In this document: positions 8,939-16,774 of the stretch, one piece after another | How positions within the stretch are numbered: the first letter of the stretch is position 1 | Layout: the number at the start of each line of letters is the position of its first letter | Assembly: GCA_964579325.1 (NCBI GenBank) | Contig: CAZOHN010000029.1 | Coordinates: 1 to 27,090, forward strand | Origin: CAZOHN01 sp964579325 | GTDB taxonomy: Bacteria > Pseudomonadota > Alphaproteobacteria > Rhodobacterales > Rhodobacteraceae | Reading direction: 5' to 3' | DNA length: 27,090 nucleotides | Made by a program: the position numbers and the translations under genes | The notes under the pieces: generated by a model | Database searches by the model: none | Told to the model about the DNA's origin: nothing | The model's input: the letters and a program-made list of their open reading frames with translations, nothing else

Positions 8939-9499
8939 ATGACAGGGATTTCGCGGCGCAGTTTCATTGTGCTTGGCGCAGGCGCCGGGCTTGGCCTGGC
9001 GGGATGTTCGAATGGCGTGGGTTCGACCGGCGGTGACCGGATCGACCAGCGGGTCGACGCAACCCGCGACTTCCTGTTCTCGCGCTACCCCGGCACGCAA
9101 GACCTTGCCCGACGCTCGGTCGGCGCCCTCTGGATGCCGCTTGTCACCCAGGCCGGCTTCGGCTTTGGCGGGTCCTACGGGCGCGGGGCGCTTCGGATCA
9201 ACGACACCACCGTCGACTACTACTCCGCCGCGACAGCGACGTTCGGGCTCCAGATCGGTGCCCAGCAGTATGCTCACGCGCTGTTTTTCATGACCGACCA
9301 GGCGCTTTCCGGTTTTCGCAGTTCGGCGGGCTGGTCCGTTGGTGCCGATGCGGTCTATGCGCTGAACGACCAGGGCGGCAACGTCTCGGCCGAGACACTG
9401 ACCGCGCTCGCGCCGGTGATCGCGTTCGTATTCGGGCAGGCAGGCCTCATCGTCGGGGCAACGCTCCAGGGCACGAAGTACACCCGCATCATCGCCTGA
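8939..9499 (+). CDS. Tat-exported SYLF (Ysc84-like) domain lipoprotein
   Basis: A 186-residue protein. Its N-terminus has a twin-arginine motif (SRRSF, residues 5-9), a Gly/Ala/Leu hydrophobic stretch, and a lipobox LAGC with the acceptor Cys23. The rest fits the SYLF/Ysc84 domain, a phosphoinositide/lipid-binding fold in eukaryotes whose bacterial role is poorly known: AFGFGGSYGRGAL-type glycine-rich strand near 75-85, FGLQIGAQQYAHALFFMTDQAL near 102-123, and VGADAVYAL. It probably sits on the periplasmic face of a membrane. ATG 8939 gives a complete signal peptide with AGGG 9-10 bases upstream; the open frame continues upstream to 8786 without a signal. It stands alone between hemB and eda. 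Confidence 0.8.
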   Translation: MTGISRRSFIVLGAGAGLGLAGCSNGVGSTGGDRIDQRVDATRDFLFSRYPGTQDLARRSVGALWMPLVTQAGFGFGGSYGRGALRINDTTVDYYSAATATFGLQIGAQQYAHALFFMTDQALSGFRSSAGWSVGADAVYALNDQGGNVSAETLTALAPVIAFVFGQAGLIVGATLQGTKYTRIIA

Positions 9500-9539
9500 C
9501 CGGCGTTTCCGGATGGAATCACGGTGCCATACGGAGTAT

Positions 9540-9551
9540 GTGAGCGCTAAC
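9540..9551. promoter_or_regulatory. Predicted LacI-family operator upstream of eda
   Basis: GTGAGCGCTAAC is a near-perfect palindrome around a central CG (GTTAGCGCTAAC would be exact). This is the form bound by many LacI-family sugar regulators in proteobacteria. It lies 44 bases upstream of the eda start, a good position for repression of a sugar-acid pathway gene. The regulator is not in the window. Confidence 0.45.
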
Positions 9552-9594
9552 GCCGTATCGGCGGCTGATGTCCCTGCCTTGCCGGAGTACGCTC

Positions 9595-10239
9595 ATGACA
9601 CCCGCGGAAGCCTCACGCCACACCTCCGAGATCTGTGCGCTTGCACCGGTGGTGCCGGTGCTGGTGATCGACGACGTAACCAGTGCCCGGGCGCTGGCCG
9701 ACGCCCTGGTCGCAGGTGGGCTGCCGGCTCTTGAAGTGACGCTCCGCACCCCTGCCGCGCTCGAGGCGATTCGCGAGATGTCGCAGGTCGAGGGCGGCAT
9801 TGTAGGGGCAGGGACGCTCCTGACGCCCCAGGACGTGGCGGCAGCCAAGGCGGCGGGCGCCCTCTTCGGTGTCTCTCCCGGCGCGACCGACCGTCTTCTC
9901 GATGCCTGCGAGGACCACGAGCTGCCGCTTCTGCCCGGCGCGGCGACGGCGACCGAAGTGATGCGGCTTCTTGAGCGCGGCTACACCGCGATGAAGTTCT
10001 TCCCGGCAGAGAACGTGGGCGGGGCGCCGGCGCTGAAGTCGATCGGGGCGCCGATCCCGCAGGTGAGGTTTTGCCCGACCGGAGGCGTGAGCCTGAAGAA
10101 CGCGCACGATTACCTGGGCCTGCCAAACGTGATGTGCGTGGGCGGGTCGTGGGTCGCGCCCAAGGACAAGGTCGCGGCAGGAGACTGGGCCGGTATCGAG
10201 GCGCTTGCGCGCGAGGCTGCGGCGCTCGTGCGGGGCTGA
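9595..10239 (+). CDS. eda: 2-dehydro-3-deoxy-phosphogluconate (KDPG/KHG) aldolase
   Basis: A 214-residue class I aldolase, the normal size for Eda. It splits KDPG to pyruvate and glyceraldehyde 3-phosphate in the Entner-Doudoroff pathway. The Schiff-base lysine is Lys134 in AMKFFPAE, and the catalytic glutamate is Glu47 in EVTLRT. The phosphate-binding loops GAGTLL, SPG and PTGG are all present. Two in-frame ATGs are possible; 9595 (MTPAEASRH) is preferred over 9568 because GGAG lies 7 bases upstream. The usual partner edd is not adjacent. Confidence 0.94.
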   Translation: MTPAEASRHTSEICALAPVVPVLVIDDVTSARALADALVAGGLPALEVTLRTPAALEAIREMSQVEGGIVGAGTLLTPQDVAAAKAAGALFGVSPGATDRLLDACEDHELPLLPGAATATEVMRLLERGYTAMKFFPAENVGGAPALKSIGAPIPQVRFCPTGGVSLKNAHDYLGLPNVMCVGGSWVAPKDKVAAGDWAGIEALAREAAALVRG

Positions 10240-10245
10240 TACCGA

Positions 10246-10515
10246 CTAGTCCATCCCGACCCGCGCCCGACGCCCGCCGCGACGGCCGCTGGCGGCGGCC
10301 GCGTTCAGCCCGTCGTGCAGCACCGAGGTCATCGGGTGGGCGGGATCGACCGCATATTCCGAGATCACCCGCTTGAGGGCGAGGCGCTGGTCAATTTTGG
10401 GGGCCAGCGAAATCGCCCAGTCGAGAAAGATCGACCGGCATTCGGGCAGGCTGATCCCGTCGATCAGGTAGCTTTCTCGGATCAACCCCTTGGGGTCCGC
10501 TTCCTCGAGCCGCAT
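10246..10515 (-). CDS. Conserved hypothetical protein
   Basis: An 89-residue soluble protein beginning MRLEEADPKGLIRESYLIDGI and containing CRSIFLDWAISLAP, then a basic Gly/Arg-rich tail (SGRRGGRRARVGM). No domain or catalytic motif is obvious to me. The first 70 residues have balanced composition and the look of a small helical protein, which supports real coding. Start ATG 10515 is chosen; an upstream in-frame ATG at 10545 would add ten basic residues. It follows glnE by about 55 bases on the same strand and may be cotranscribed with it. It ends 7 bases from the convergent eda. Confidence 0.7.
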   Translation of the reverse strand: MRLEEADPKGLIRESYLIDGISLPECRSIFLDWAISLAPKIDQRLALKRVISEYAVDPAHPMTSVLHDGLNAAAASGRRGGRRARVGMD

Positions 10516-10569
10516 CCGTCGTCCTTTCCCCTTCGCTGCCCGCATCAGGTGAGCGGCTCGGCGCTTCCG

Positions 10570-13371
10570 TCAAGAGCTTTCGCAACCTAGCGCTTTCGCG
10601 ACGAGCGCGGCGGCCTCGGCCCGTGCCGAGGCCAGCCGGGCGAGAAGCGCATCGAGGTCATCCACCCCCGTTTCGCGCAACAGCATCGCGCGGCCACCCT
10701 CTCCAGTGTCGGCGGGATCGAGCGGGCGATCGGTGAGAAGGCGGCTGCAGGCCTGCACCGACCAAAGAAGCCTGTAGACCGAGGCGAGCAGAGCGCCCTC
10801 GGGTGCAGCGAGGAGTCCCGCTTTCGTCACGGCGCGAAGTTGCGACGCGACGCCACGCTGTGCGCTGCCCGCCAGAAGAGCCGCGGTTTCCGCCGCAAGC
10901 TCGATGTCGGTCATCGCCCCCGGCCCCCGCTTGGCATCCCAGCCGCCTGTTGAAGGTTTGGCCTCGAACAGCCGCTCTCGCATGCCGGCAACATCGGCGA
11001 GAATGACGTCCCGCTCTCGGCCACCGCGGCGTGAAAGCAGGTCGCGCCGGAACGCCTCGACTTCGGATGACAGCGCCTGTCCGCCTTCGCCGGCCACCGC
11101 AACGACGCGCGCGCGGGTCAGAGCCAGATGCTCCCAGGTCCAGGCTTCGGTCGTCTGATAGTTGCAGAAACTGTCGAGCGACGTGGCGACCGGACCTTGC
11201 CGGCCGGAAGGGCGCAACCGCATGTCGACCTCGTAGATCCGGCCCTCGGCCATCGGTGCCGAGATCGCGGTGACGAGGGCCTGCGTGAGGCGCGCGTAGT
11301 ACTGTCGGGCAGCGAGCGGACGGCGACCTTCGGAGAGATCCTGCCCGGCAGGATCGTAGATCACGATCAGGTCGAGGTCGGAGCCAGCCGTCAGCAGCCC
11401 CGCACCGAGCGAACCCATTCCGAGCGCTGCCGCGCCGCGGCCCGGGGGCGGGCCGTGCCGGGTCGCGAAATCGGCCGCGACCTCGGGAAAGACTGCGGCA
11501 ACCGAGGCGGCGGCGAGTTCGGCGTACTGCTTGCCTGCCTCCTCCGCGCCGATCAGCCCGCGAAGGTGGTGCACACCCACGCGGAAGTGCCATTCGCGCT
11601 GCCAGACCCGTGCGGCGTCGAGCTTCTTCTCGTAGTCCGGCGCGTCGGCCAGCCTGGCTGCGAGGCTGGCCGATAGCGCAGCCTCTCCCGGCCACGCCGC
11701 GAAGAAGCGCCCGGCGATCACCGCGTCCAGGACGGCGGCGTTGCGCGAGAGGTAACGGGCGAGGTCAGGCGAAGTGGCCGCGATGTCGACAAGCAGGTCG
11801 ACAAGCTGCGGCGATGCCTCGAAGAGGGCGAAGAGCTGAGCCCCCGCAGGCAAGCCCTTGAGGAAACTGTCGAGCGCGAGAAGCGCTTCCTCGGGCTTTG
11901 CAGCCCTTGTCAGCCGTTCCAGGAACTGCGGCTTGACCCGCTCGAAGCTGTCGCGGGCACGGGTGGTTCTGAGTGCGGGATAGGTGAGCCAGCGCTCCAC
12001 GACCGCCGCCATTTCGGGCGAGAGCGACGGCGTCGCGGCTGCCCGATCGGGGGCGAAGAAGCCTTCGGTCAGTTCGTGTACCCGGACCAGACGACCGGCG
12101 ATCTCGGCCCGGAGGGTTCCGGTATTGCCCTGCCCCATCAGCCGCGCGAGCCGATCCCAGCCCTCGGGCGTGGCGGGCAGCGCGTGGGTCTGCTGGTCGG
12201 CCACCATCTGGACCCGGTGCTCTATCTCGCGGTGGAAGCGGTAGTCGGCGGTCAGTTCGTCGCGCGTCTCTGCCGGAATCCAGCCCGCCTCGGTCAGCCG
12301 GGTCAGGCCGTCGACGGTACCGCGCACGCGCAGCGACGGGTCGCGCCCACCGGCAATCAGTTGCCGTGTCTGGGTGAAGAACTCGATCTCCCGGATGCCG
12401 CCCGCACCCAGCTTCAGATCGTGCCCGTCGATGTCCATCCCGTGCAGGCGTTTGTGCTCGCGGATACGCAGCCGCATGTCATGGGCATCGCGGATGGCGG
12501 CGAAGTCGAGGTGTCGGCGCCAGACGAAGGGCGTGAGGGCCTTCATGAACCGCGTACCCGATCCGAGCATATCCCCCGCGCAGGGCCGCGCCTTGATCCA
12601 TGCGGCGCGCTCCCAGGTGCGGCCGAGACTTTCGTAGTAGCGTTCGGCGGCTTCCATCCCGAGGCAGATCGGAGTCGATGACGGGTCGGGGCGCAGCCGC
12701 AGGTCGGTGCGGAAGACATAGCCTTCGTCGGTAAGGTCTGACAGCAGGGCCATGGCGCCGCGCGTTGCCCGGATGAAGGCGGCGCGGGCCTCGTAGGCGT
12801 CCGTTGGCGTGAATCGGGTCTCGTCAAAGAGGCAGATCAGGTCGATGTCCGAGGAATAGTTCAGTTCATGCGCGCCCATCTTGCCCATGGCGAAGACGAC
12901 CATTCCGGCGCAGTCGGCCATTGCCTCCTCACCGTGGCCAGGGATGCGGCCTCGGCGGAGTTCGGTGATGAGCCTGGCCCGCAGGGCGGCATCGGTCGCC
13001 GCGTCGGCGAGGCGGGTGAGCGCCCCGGTGATGGCTTCGAGCGGCCAGACGCCACCGAGGTCGGCCAACGCCGCAAGAAGCGCGACGCGTCGCTTGGCGC
13101 CGCGCAGACCGGGGCCGAGTCCCTCGGCGTCGAAGGCCGGGATGACGGACAGTTCGGCTTCGAGCGCAGTTTCCGGCTCTCCCGCAAGGGTTTCGCGGAG
13201 CCACGTCGCCTCGCGGGCGATCAGCCCGGCAAGGTAGGGGCTGGACCCGGCCGTGCCCCCGATCAACTCGCGAAGTTCCGGCGCGAGGTCGTCGAACTGC
13301 GCTGCGGCATGTGCCCCGAGGGCCGGGTCGAACGCGAGGGGTGAGCGGGTCATGCGGGCAGCGAAGGACAT
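10570..13371 (-). CDS. glnE: Bifunctional glutamine synthetase adenylyltransferase/deadenylase
   Basis: A 933-residue GlnE with two nucleotidyltransferase halves. The N-terminal, adenylyl-removing half has SSDIDLICLFDE with the metal-binding Asp175 and Asp177. The C-terminal adenylylating half has GSLGAGLLTAGSDLDLIVIYD with Asp665 and Asp667. It switches glutamine synthetase off and on by adding or removing AMP in answer to PII protein and glutamine. ATG 13371 (MSFAARMTRSPLAF) is taken as start; ATG 13353 is an alternative six codons in. The open frame runs a further 141 codons upstream, but that part overlaps the divergent ybaK-type gene and lacks family character. Confidence 0.96.
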   Translation of the reverse strand: MSFAARMTRSPLAFDPALGAHAAAQFDDLAPELRELIGGTAGSSPYLAGLIAREATWLRETLAGEPETALEAELSVIPAFDAEGLGPGLRGAKRRVALLAALADLGGVWPLEAITGALTRLADAATDAALRARLITELRRGRIPGHGEEAMADCAGMVVFAMGKMGAHELNYSSDIDLICLFDETRFTPTDAYEARAAFIRATRGAMALLSDLTDEGYVFRTDLRLRPDPSSTPICLGMEAAERYYESLGRTWERAAWIKARPCAGDMLGSGTRFMKALTPFVWRRHLDFAAIRDAHDMRLRIREHKRLHGMDIDGHDLKLGAGGIREIEFFTQTRQLIAGGRDPSLRVRGTVDGLTRLTEAGWIPAETRDELTADYRFHREIEHRVQMVADQQTHALPATPEGWDRLARLMGQGNTGTLRAEIAGRLVRVHELTEGFFAPDRAAATPSLSPEMAAVVERWLTYPALRTTRARDSFERVKPQFLERLTRAAKPEEALLALDSFLKGLPAGAQLFALFEASPQLVDLLVDIAATSPDLARYLSRNAAVLDAVIAGRFFAAWPGEAALSASLAARLADAPDYEKKLDAARVWQREWHFRVGVHHLRGLIGAEEAGKQYAELAAASVAAVFPEVAADFATRHGPPPGRGAAALGMGSLGAGLLTAGSDLDLIVIYDPAGQDLSEGRRPLAARQYYARLTQALVTAISAPMAEGRIYEVDMRLRPSGRQGPVATSLDSFCNYQTTEAWTWEHLALTRARVVAVAGEGGQALSSEVEAFRRDLLSRRGGRERDVILADVAGMRERLFEAKPSTGGWDAKRGPGAMTDIELAAETAALLAGSAQRGVASQLRAVTKAGLLAAPEGALLASVYRLLWSVQACSRLLTDRPLDPADTGEGGRAMLLRETGVDDLDALLARLASARAEAAALVAKALGCESS

Positions 13372-13468
13372 GGCCGGACCCTGCCCGCGCCGCAGTTTCG
13401 CGTCAATCGGCGACCCTTGCACTTCGCGCGCGCAGTGAGTGAAATGCGCGGCATCGGAAAGACAAGTC

Positions 13469-13945
13469 ATGTCGAAGAGCCTGTCCCGCGTCGTTGCCGC
13501 GCTACGTGCCGCGGGGCTCGACGCCGCGCCGGTGCAAATGCCGGCCGAGACCCGCACTGCCGAGCAGGCCGCGGCGGCGGTGGGCTGCGCCCTCGACCAG
13601 ATCGTGAAGTCGATCATCTTCCAGGGCGAATTTAGCGGCCATGTCCGCCTGTTCCTGACAGCGGGCGGCAACCGGGTATCGGCGCTGAAGGCCTCGGTAT
13701 TGGCGGGAGAGCCACTTTCCCGTGCCGATGCCAGCCTTGTGCGCGCCGAGACGGGATTCGCCATCGGCGGCGTGGCCCCGGTCGGCCATCTCACCCCCCT
13801 CCCCGTCTGGATGGATCCGCGGATTCTCGATTTCGACGTGGTCTGGGCTGCAGCCGGAACGCCACGTCACGTTTTTCCCGCTGCGCCGCGCGATCTTCTG
13901 ACGATCACAGGGGCATCGCTGGCGGATTTCACCGAACCTGGATGA
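13469..13945 (+). CDS. YbaK/EbsC-family aminoacyl-tRNA deacylase
   Basis: A 158-residue YbaK/ProX-like protein. Members hydrolyse mischarged aminoacyl-tRNAs in trans (for example Cys-tRNAPro). The central lysine (Lys47 in IVKSIIF) sits where the family keeps its functional lysine, and GFAIGGVAPVGH near residues 95-106 is the characteristic glycine-rich strand-turn. ATG 13469 is chosen by comparison with the family length; an in-frame ATG lies at 13439. It is transcribed divergently from glnE, with 97 bases between the start codons. Specificity for a particular tRNA cannot be told from sequence. Confidence 0.88.
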   Translation: MSKSLSRVVAALRAAGLDAAPVQMPAETRTAEQAAAAVGCALDQIVKSIIFQGEFSGHVRLFLTAGGNRVSALKASVLAGEPLSRADASLVRAETGFAIGGVAPVGHLTPLPVWMDPRILDFDVVWAAAGTPRHVFPAAPRDLLTITGASLADFTEPG

Positions 13946-13973
13946 TCTCCGGTGTGCGGGTTCGACGATCGTG

Positions 13974-13994
13974 GATGTGAATTTCTTTTACATC
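13974..13994. repeat. Inverted repeat, distal operator-like copy upstream of DUF2852 gene
   Basis: GATGTGAA (13974-13981), spacer TTTCT, TTTACATC (13987-13994). The arms match at 7 of 8 positions. It has the same core (ATGTGAA, 5-nt spacer, TTYACAT) as the perfect copy 58 bases downstream, so the pair looks like two binding sites for one dimeric regulator. I cannot name the regulator. Confidence 0.55.
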
Positions 13995-14030
13995 ACCTCT
14001 TGAACCGCCCCTTCGACTCCCCAAATCCGA

Positions 14031-14053
14031 TCATGTGAAACGACTTCACATGA
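14031..14053. repeat. Perfect 9-bp inverted repeat, proximal operator-like copy
   Basis: TCATGTGAA (14031-14039), spacer ACGAC, TTCACATGA (14045-14053), a perfect inverted repeat centred 43 bases before the DUF2852 start codon. The half-site resembles Crp/Fnr-family half-sites (TGTGA/TCACA), but the spacer is one base longer than the Crp arrangement. It also differs from the TGT-N12-ACA site of PpsR, having N11. Confidence 0.65.
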
Positions 14054-14084
14054 ATAGAAACCGCGACATCGCAGGGACACGCCC

Positions 14085-14528
14085 ATGACCGTTCAGACCG
14101 CCTCCTACGCCGGCCCGAAAGGCCCTTCCTGGTTCGCCCGCGCCGAAGACTGGCTCGACCAGCGCGGCAAGGGAGCCTGGATCGCCGCCATGATCGTCGG
14201 GTTCATCGCCTTCTGGCCAGTGGGCCTTGCCCTCCTTGCCTACATGATCTGGAGCAAACGCATGTTCAACGGAAACTGCGCCAGCCGGCGCTGGCAGAAG
14301 CAAGGCACCGTCTCGCACGACCACGCCGCCTTCCGCGCTTCGGGCAATACCGCCTTCGACGCCTACAAGTCCGAGACGCTGAAGCGTCTGGAAGACGAGC
14401 AGGCCGCCTTCGAGGCCTTCCTGCAGCGGCTGCGCGACGCCAAGGACAAGTCGGAGTTCGACCAGTTCATGGACGAACGTGCCCGCGCCGCCCGTACCAT
14501 GCCCCTCGGCGATACGATCGAAGCCTGA
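14085..14528 (+). CDS. DUF2852 domain membrane-anchored protein
   Basis: A 147-residue protein with one or two hydrophobic segments around 30-55 (IAAMIVGFIAFWPVGLALLAYMIW). A Cys/Arg/Trp-containing linker follows, then a charged helical region at about 95-135 (LKRLEDEQAAFEAFLQRLRDAKDKSEFDQFMDERA) that looks coiled-coil. This is the DUF2852 family, common in alphaproteobacteria and of unknown function. It is probably anchored in the inner membrane with the helical tail in the cytoplasm. The start has AGGGA about 8-12 bases upstream. The two inverted repeats at 13974-14053 are placed to control it. An RDD protein follows 81 bases downstream. Confidence 0.85.
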   Translation: MTVQTASYAGPKGPSWFARAEDWLDQRGKGAWIAAMIVGFIAFWPVGLALLAYMIWSKRMFNGNCASRRWQKQGTVSHDHAAFRASGNTAFDAYKSETLKRLEDEQAAFEAFLQRLRDAKDKSEFDQFMDERARAARTMPLGDTIEA

Positions 14529-14544
14529 TCCTGTGCCGGCCGTC

Positions 14545-14574
14545 GCGGCGCCTGCTACTCCCGGCGGGCGCCGC
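14545..14574 (+). terminator. GC-rich hairpin after the DUF2852 gene
   Basis: GCGGCGCC (14545-14552) and GGCGCCGC (14567-14574) form a perfect 8-bp stem with a 14-base loop. It is followed only by AGCCTTTCC, so it may be a weak terminator or an RNA-stabilising hairpin between the DUF2852 and RDD genes. Confidence 0.4.
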
Positions 14575-14609
14575 AGCCTTTCCAAAGCCGCGACCACGAG
14601 GGGACTTCC

Positions 14610-15047
14610 ATGAGCAGCCTGCCCGACCCACGCTACCAGGCCGAATTCTACGCCGACATTCCCACGAAGCGGTTCGTCGCCTGGCTCTTCGATGCAGGTA
14701 TCGTGCTCCTTCTGTGTCTGCTGGTCCTGCCCTTCACTGCATTCATCGGCCTCCTGTTCTTCCCGTTCATTTGGCTTGCCGTGTCGTTCCTCTACCGGTG
14801 GTCTACGCTTTCGGGGAAGTCCGCCACCTGGGGCATGCGCCTGGTGGCGATCGAGTTTCGCGACGTCCACGGTGCGCGGTTCGACACCGGGACAGCGTTT
14901 CTTCACACTCTGATCTATACGGTCGCGATGGGTACCTTCCTGCTCCAGGCCCTTTCGGTCGCACTGATCCTGATGTCGGAGCGTCGCCAGAGCCTCGGAG
15001 ATCACCTGATCGGCAGCGTTGCGCTCAACAGGGCAGCGACGCATTAG
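14610..15047 (+). CDS. RDD-domain membrane protein
   Basis: A 145-residue integral membrane protein with the RDD pattern: an Arg in the first helix region (TKRFVAWLFDAGIVLLL, about 20-36), further hydrophobic segments near 40-65 and 100-125, and the short polar stretch GMRLVAIEFRDVHGARF between them. RDD proteins are small multi-helix proteins; some are linked to Na+/H+ exchange, but most have no known role. GAGGGGA precedes the start by about 8 bases. It could be cotranscribed with the DUF2852 gene. Confidence 0.85.
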   Translation: MSSLPDPRYQAEFYADIPTKRFVAWLFDAGIVLLLCLLVLPFTAFIGLLFFPFIWLAVSFLYRWSTLSGKSATWGMRLVAIEFRDVHGARFDTGTAFLHTLIYTVAMGTFLLQALSVALILMSERRQSLGDHLIGSVALNRAATH

Positions 15048-15126
15048 GCATGTCCTGTCGCAAGGGCTTCACAGAACTCCGGGCGCTTGCTAGCCTCGGA
15101 CGAACCCTAAAGCTTGCACGCCGAAA

Positions 15127-15957
15127 ATGCGCCACACCCTTCCCATCGCGCCGCAGTTCTATGTGACCGCGCCCCAACCCTGCCCGTACCTCGCGGGCCG
15201 GATGGAAAGGAAGCTTTTCACCGCGCTGCAGGGCGAGTCTGCCGAGAAGCTGAACGACACGCTGTCGAAGCAGGGCTTCCGGCGCAGCCAGAACGTGCTG
15301 TATCGCCCGTCTTGCGCCGACTGCCAGGCCTGCCTCTCGGCCCGCATCCGTGTGGCGGACTTCGTGCCCACGCGCAGCCAACGGCGCACCGTGAAGCGCA
15401 ACAACACCCTTCGGCGCGACCCGACCAGCCCATGGGCCACCGAGGACCAGTATGCATTGTTCCGCCGCTACCTCGACAGCCGGCACGCCGATGGCGGCAT
15501 GGCCGACATGGACATATTCGAGTTCGCCGCGATGATCGAGGAGACCCCGGTGCGCAGCCGGGTGATCGAGTACTCCGACGCTCCCCGTCCGGGCGAGCGT
15601 CGCCGCGAGCTTGTGGCGGTCTGTCTGACGGATGTCCTCGATGACGGGGTCTCGATGGTCTACTCGTTCTACGAGCCCGACCGGGACAGGGATTCGCTCG
15701 GCACCTACATCATCCTCGATCACATCGAGATCGCGCGGGAAGCCGGGCTACCGTACGTCTATCTCGGTTACTGGGTGCCGGGCAGCCGCAAGATGGGCTA
15801 CAAGGCCAAGTTCAACGCGCTCGAAATCTACAAGGGCGGACGCTGGCAGGAGATCGGCGACCCCGAGTCGCACGGCGCGGAAACACACCCGCTCTCGGTC
15901 GACCCGATCGCGGAACAAGTCGCCCGCATCACGCTTCCCGACACGCGCCCGGTCTGA
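15127..15957 (+). CDS. bpt: Aspartate/glutamate leucyltransferase
   Basis: A 276-residue leucyl-tRNA-protein transferase of the Bpt (arginyltransferase-like, formerly Ate) type. It transfers leucine from Leu-tRNA to N-terminal Asp or Glu, marking proteins for the ClpS/ClpAP N-degron pathway. The N-terminal part has PCPYLAGRMERKLFTAL and the cysteine cluster CADCQACLSARI near 58-69. The C-terminal part has VYSFYEPD and YLGYWVPGSRKMGYKAKF, conserved in the GNAT-like fold. Length is usual. Substrate specificity (Leu rather than Arg) is taken from the bacterial family. Confidence 0.92.
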   Translation: MRHTLPIAPQFYVTAPQPCPYLAGRMERKLFTALQGESAEKLNDTLSKQGFRRSQNVLYRPSCADCQACLSARIRVADFVPTRSQRRTVKRNNTLRRDPTSPWATEDQYALFRRYLDSRHADGGMADMDIFEFAAMIEETPVRSRVIEYSDAPRPGERRRELVAVCLTDVLDDGVSMVYSFYEPDRDRDSLGTYIILDHIEIAREAGLPYVYLGYWVPGSRKMGYKAKFNALEIYKGGRWQEIGDPESHGAETHPLSVDPIAEQVARITLPDTRPV

Positions 15958-15962
15958 GCAGC

Positions 15963-15986
15963 GAACGGTCGGCCACTTGACCGTTC
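15963..15986 (+). terminator. Hairpin after bpt
   Basis: GAACGGTC (15963-15970) and GACCGTTC (15979-15986) form a perfect 8-bp stem with an 8-base loop, 5 bases after the bpt stop. There is no T-tract after it, so termination is possible but not certain. Confidence 0.45.
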
Positions 15987-16140
15987 CTGCGGCAGAACCA
16001 GCGGATGACCCTGCGGAATCCGGGCCCGGTCCCGGCACAGCTGTTGACGCGGCGCGGACCAGCCCCCATCAACGTCCCAGGACCGTTCAACGCGGCAGCC
16101 CAGGCCAAGGGTGCAGGTCGAGAACCGCGGGAACCTGACA

Positions 16141-16149
16141 GGGGGGGGG
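16141..16149 (+). repeat. G9 homopolymer at the dctQ ribosome binding site
   Basis: Nine consecutive G residues followed by AGGG and TCT, ending 7 bases before the dctQ ATG at 16157. The tract merges with the Shine-Dalgarno sequence. Runs of this length are prone to slippage, so the distance and strength of the ribosome binding site could vary between cells. Confidence 0.6.
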
Positions 16150-16156
16150 AGGGTCT

Positions 16157-16774
16157 ATGCGCATCCTTCTGGCGATCTCTTCCGGGATCGACTGGTTGAC
16201 CGAGTGGATAGGCAGGTCGGTCGCCTGGCTGATTCTCGCGGCTGTCCTCGTCAGCGCGACAAATGCCGTGGTCCGAAAGGCATTCAACATGTCCTCGAAC
16301 GCATGGCTCGAGCTTCAGTGGTACCTGTTCGGCGCAGCCTTCATGCTGGCGGCCTCCTACACGCTCAAGCACAACGAGCACATCCGGATCGACATCTTCT
16401 ACTCTTCGCGCACACGCCGCACCCAGCACTGGATCGACCTGCTCGGTCACATCTTCTTCCTGATGCCGGTCGTGCTCCTTCTCGCCTGGATGACGGTGCC
16501 CTATGCCCTGCAGGCATGGCGCAGCGGCCAGATCTCCACCAACGCGGGAGGATTGATCATCTGGCCCGCGCGGGCATTCCTCGCGGCCGGGTTCATCTTG
16601 CTGTGCTTTCAGGGCGTTTCGGAGATCATCAAGAAGATCGCCGTGATGCGTGGACTGATCCCCGACCCCGCGCCTTTCGTGTCGCTGCAGGAGGCGGCGC
16701 GACTCGAGGCCGAGGAAATCGCCCGCGAAGTCGTGTCGCACGACACTCCCCGCGACAACGAGGACCGTAAATGA
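16157..16774 (+). CDS. dctQ: TRAP transporter small permease subunit (DctQ-like)
   Basis: A 205-residue membrane protein with four hydrophobic helices. Segments include SVAWLILAAVLVSATNAVVRK (about 23-43) and LELQWYLFGAAFMLAASYTLKHNEHIRIDIFY, the DctQ signature, with the conserved Glu in a helix and the N-E-H-I-R-I-D stretch at its end. It forms the membrane complex with the large permease and is needed for Na+-driven substrate uptake from the binding protein. ATG 16157 is preceded by the G9/AGGG tract. Its stop overlaps the DctM start (ATGA, 16771-16774), so the two are coupled. The charged C-terminal tail is cytoplasmic by family topology. Confidence 0.92.
   Translation: MRILLAISSGIDWLTEWIGRSVAWLILAAVLVSATNAVVRKAFNMSSNAWLELQWYLFGAAFMLAASYTLKHNEHIRIDIFYSSRTRRTQHWIDLLGHIFFLMPVVLLLAWMTVPYALQAWRSGQISTNAGGLIIWPARAFLAAGFILLCFQGVSEIIKKIAVMRGLIPDPAPFVSLQEAARLEAEEIAREVVSHDTPRDNEDRK

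Noticed and set aside
13372..13794. N-terminal extension of glnE by 141 codons
   Set aside because: It overlaps the divergent YbaK-family gene and reads as low-complexity Ala/Arg sequence unlike GlnE.
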